From Burkholderiales bacterium RIFCSPLOWO2_12_FULL_65_40 (GTDB lineage: Bacteria; Pseudomonadota; Gammaproteobacteria; Burkholderiales; Burkholderiaceae_C), in NCBI GenBank assembly GCA_001770955.1, contig MESL01000033.1, positions 1-57,282 of the forward strand: a DNA stretch of 57,282 nucleotides, given 5' to 3'. A model generated the notes under the pieces. The model was not told the origin of the DNA. It saw only the letters and a list, made by a program, of their open reading frames with translations, and ran no database searches. Shown here piece by piece: positions 55,744 through 57,282 of this stretch. Each line of letters begins with the position of its first letter. Within the stretch, counting starts at the first letter, position 1. Position numbers and translations under genes: made by a program.

Positions 55744-56242
55744 CGCTGGCCCCCGTGCCGGCTTCCGCGCTGGGCGACAGGGCCAGCCGCAATGCCTGCA
55801 GTAGGGCCAGTTCGTTGGCAGACATGGCCTGCATGTCGAGGTGCCGCGCATTGCGTTCGTAAATGCCCAAAGCCTCTGCGGGCGTGAGGGTGTCGGTGCC
55901 GTGCACCTGCCAGGCCAGCGCGCGCAACTGCGGGTAGTCTGCCAGCGGCACCCTGGCCGGAATCCAGCCGGTGCGGTCGGGTGCTGGCTTTGCTGTATCG
56001 GCTGCGACGGGTGTTGCCTGCAGCCCCATGCCCAGCGCCGCCATGGCGTTGCACCACGCACCCATGGTGACCGATGGCTCGCCCTTTTCGATGCGGTGCA
56101 GCGTCACCCGCGACAGGCCCGCTGCCTCGGCGGTCACCGTCGCGCTCAGCCGCAGCGCCTTGCGCTGGGCACGAATCTCTGCGCCCAAGGCTTGTAGTTG
56201 GGCGGCGCATTGCTCGGGGGTTAGGGGTGCGGGTGATGGCAT
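55733..56242 (-). CDS. Xre-family regulator, probable antitoxin
   Basis: 169 residues. The helix-turn-helix is IRAQRKALRLSATVTAEAAGLSRVTLHRIEKGEPSVTMGAW abbreviated by its motifs GLSRVTLHRIEKG. A C-terminal part (DYPQLRALAWQVHGTDTLTP) is likely where it binds the partner. Its 3' end overlaps the AbiEii gene by 11 bases. An AT-rich upstream region with the dyad CAAAAC-ATTA-GTTTTG is the likely operator. Confidence 0.82.
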   Translation of the reverse strand: MPSPAPLTPEQCAAQLQALGAEIRAQRKALRLSATVTAEAAGLSRVTLHRIEKGEPSVTMGAWCNAMAALGMGLQATPVAADTAKPAPDRTGWIPARVPLADYPQLRALAWQVHGTDTLTPAEALGIYERNARHLDMQAMSANELALLQALRLALSPSAEAGTGASDAV

Positions 56243-56259
56243 TTGTTTCTCATTATTTT

Positions 56260-56275
56260 CAAAACATTAGTTTTG
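56260..56275. promoter_or_regulatory. Operator-like dyad upstream of the Xre gene
   Basis: CAAAACATTAGTTTTG is a perfect inverted repeat with a 4-base centre in a markedly AT-rich stretch, 18 bases upstream of the Xre start. It fits autorepression by a dimeric Xre protein. Confidence 0.6.
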
Positions 56276-56345
56276 TCAAATATGAGAATCACTTTTCTTC
56301 TATCGAGCGCTATGGTGCGTAACCTCCGTGCCTATTTCGATTTTT

Positions 56346-56405
56346 AAAGCCAAATTCGGCTCTGAATCTTGATAGGCAATCGCAAGCAGCTATAAAAATA
56401 GCAGC
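56346..56405 (-). repeat. Family-1 dispersed palindromic repeat, copy L
   Basis: GATAGGCAATCGCAAGC, then AGCTATAAAAATAGCAGC. It lies between the Xre promoter and the stop of the 103-residue protein gene, both on the minus strand. Confidence 0.7.
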
Positions 56406-56424
56406 AAAATGGATGCGCTACGAG

Positions 56425-56736
56425 TCAAACCGATGGTCCCGGCACACCCGCCAGCGCACCCAGCAGCCGCGCACTGACCTCGGCAGCATCGGGCGTGGCG
56501 AATTGCATGTTGTGCTGCTCCGTCAGCGGGCCATGGCCCGGCTCCATGCCACCGTCAGCGCCGTAGCCCATGGCCTTGAACTTCCAGACCCCGCCCACTT
56601 TTTTGAGCGAGCCCACATGCGCGCCATCGGCCGTGTGCACTGCCACCACTCCGTCGTTGACGGGCAGCAATTGCAAAGGGCCTGGCACCGGGCCGGGCGG
56701 CACGTGGGTGAAGGTGGGGGTGAAAGTGGACGACAT
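56425..56736 (-). CDS. Unrecognised protein paired with an MNT nucleotidyltransferase
   Basis: 103 residues: PLQLLPVNDGVVAVHTADGAHVGSLKKVGGVWKFKAMGYG, then HGPLTEQHNMQFATPDAAEV (reported here in parts). The first half looks like a small beta barrel with conserved-looking Trp and Gly; no HEPN features are present. It starts 13 bases after the MNT gene stop, the position where a HEPN partner usually sits. Function unknown; a new type of MNT partner is possible. Confidence 0.55.
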   Translation of the reverse strand: MSSTFTPTFTHVPPGPVPGPLQLLPVNDGVVAVHTADGAHVGSLKKVGGVWKFKAMGYGADGGMEPGHGPLTEQHNMQFATPDAAEVSARLLGALAGVPGPSV

Positions 56737-56749
56737 GGTCTGGGGCGTG

Positions 56750-57058
56750 TCACGCTGTATAAACAGCCTCGCGGTGGTGGTTGATGCTGGCCAGCACGTA
56801 AGGGTTGCGTACCGCGCCCGGCTCCACCAAGTCCACGCCCCGGCCCAGTAGCGCTTCCAGATCCGCTTTTGCGCCAAAAATCGCATGAAGCCCGGGCTCG
56901 ATGCCCGGCGCAAACTCCACCAGAAAGTCGGCATCGCTGCGAGCCGGATCAAAATCAGTGGCCCGTGCCGCCGAGCCAAACACCTCCAGCCGCTGAATAC
57001 CATAGCACTGGCAGATGGCGGCAATGCCGGGGCGGTGTTGGGCGATGGCGGGGTGCAT
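56750..57058 (-). CDS. MNT-type nucleotidyltransferase
   Basis: 102 residues. RLEVFGSAARATDFDPARSDADFLVEF holds the GSxAR and DxD-type (SDADF) motifs, followed by LEALLGRGVDLVEPGAV, matching MntA-like minimal nucleotidyltransferases. In known MntA-HepT pairs the enzyme adenylates the HEPN toxin to silence it. No HEPN gene is next to it; the downstream gene encodes an unrelated protein. ATG 57058 gives the standard short N-terminus. Confidence 0.85.
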   Translation of the reverse strand: MHPAIAQHRPGIAAICQCYGIQRLEVFGSAARATDFDPARSDADFLVEFAPGIEPGLHAIFGAKADLEALLGRGVDLVEPGAVRNPYVLASINHHREAVYTA

Positions 57059-57108
57059 TGGGTAAAGTGTACCGGTGGGGTTTTCCGTGCGCCAGCCACA
57101 TGAGCAGA

Positions 57109-57274
57109 GGGTCAAAATTGGAATCTGACCCTAAATACACTACCAAGTCAAAGTGAAATAGGCAAAAGGCAAGACCTGACCCCGTGGCGCGCGCGTTGAA
57201 TGATGGGATGGACTCCCCCGTTTGTTTGCGCGAAATTGGCGCACTGGTCTTCATTGGCGTGGGGATCAGGTCTT
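57109..57274. repeat. Inverted repeats resembling those beside REP-associated transposases
   Basis: A small GGGTCA/TGACCC hairpin (57109-57131) is followed by AAGACCTGACCCC (57171-57183) and its inverted counterpart GGGGATCAGGTCTT (57261-57274). Such GGTCAG-type repeats flank RAYT genes in many betaproteobacteria. The window ends before any transposase could be seen. Confidence 0.5.
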
Positions 57275-57282
57275 CAAACGAA

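Overview
The window looks like about 57 kb of chromosome from a high-GC betaproteobacterium of the Comamonadaceae (Acidovorax-like). The assignment rests on protein content (FeoA/FeoB with a Cys-rich partner, TctC-type binding protein, DUF3579, DUF2322, a divergent SRAP protein), on gene orders typical of the group (argD-argF divergent from DUF3579, rpsT divergent from murJ, hda-HAD phosphatase-pcnB-folK close to purM), and on two families of small palindromic repeats in the gaps. No rRNA, tRNA, CRISPR array or intact insertion sequence was recognised.

Layout. 1-12.6 kb: end of an EAL-domain gene, an FAD monooxygenase, a MerR regulator divergent from a membrane protein, two MFS carriers and an EamA exporter, a probable acquired pair (leucine-rich-repeat and ankyrin proteins), an SbmA/YddA-type ABC transporter, an RlmI-like methyltransferase and a KynB-like formamidase. 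12.7-15.2 kb: feoA-feoB-small Cys-rich protein behind a Fur-box-like site. 15.3-25 kb: YkgJ-type protein, S9 peptidase lipoprotein, a 161-bp tandem repeat made from the argF 3' end, argF, argD, DUF3579, rpsT, murJ, a SirB1-type protein and a Usp. 25-38 kb: PHB-depolymerase-type esterase, AI-2E-type permease, purM, an MFS carrier, hda, an HAD phosphatase, pcnB, folK, TctC protein, iron-sulfur flavoreductase, SDR, and two periplasmic or lipoproteins. 38-49 kb: acyl-CoA ligase, split YeeE/YedE pair, M23 peptidase, degenerate SRAP protein, DUF2242 lipoprotein, M14 peptidase, methyltransferase, AHSA1 protein, DUF2322 and katG. 49-53 kb: a leader RNA with a terminator, then a three-gene GIY-YIG/MarR/unknown operon, DUF924, and a MerR regulator divergent from DUF2938-DUF2798 through a promoter with the 19-bp spacer typical of MerR control. 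53.3-57.2 kb: DUF937 protein, then toxin-antitoxin-like genes.

The last 3.6 kb is the best candidate for an undescribed system. It contains three nucleotidyltransferase-fold proteins: a winged-helix MNT protein next to a HEPN-like protein, an AbiEii-type protein in one operon with an Xre regulator and a GIY-YIG-like protein, and an MNT protein paired with an unrecognised 103-residue protein. It ends at the window edge in paired inverted repeats resembling those around REP-associated transposases.

The other unusual layer is small repeats. Family 1 (12 copies, about 50-70 bp, two adjacent hairpins) sits mostly behind genes; one copy is translated in frame within argF and another supplies the start codon of the DUF2242 gene. 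Family 2 (3 copies, about 125 bp) begins at or just after a stop codon in all three cases, and its hairpins keep pairing while their sequences differ. All calls are from reading the sequence; no database search was run.
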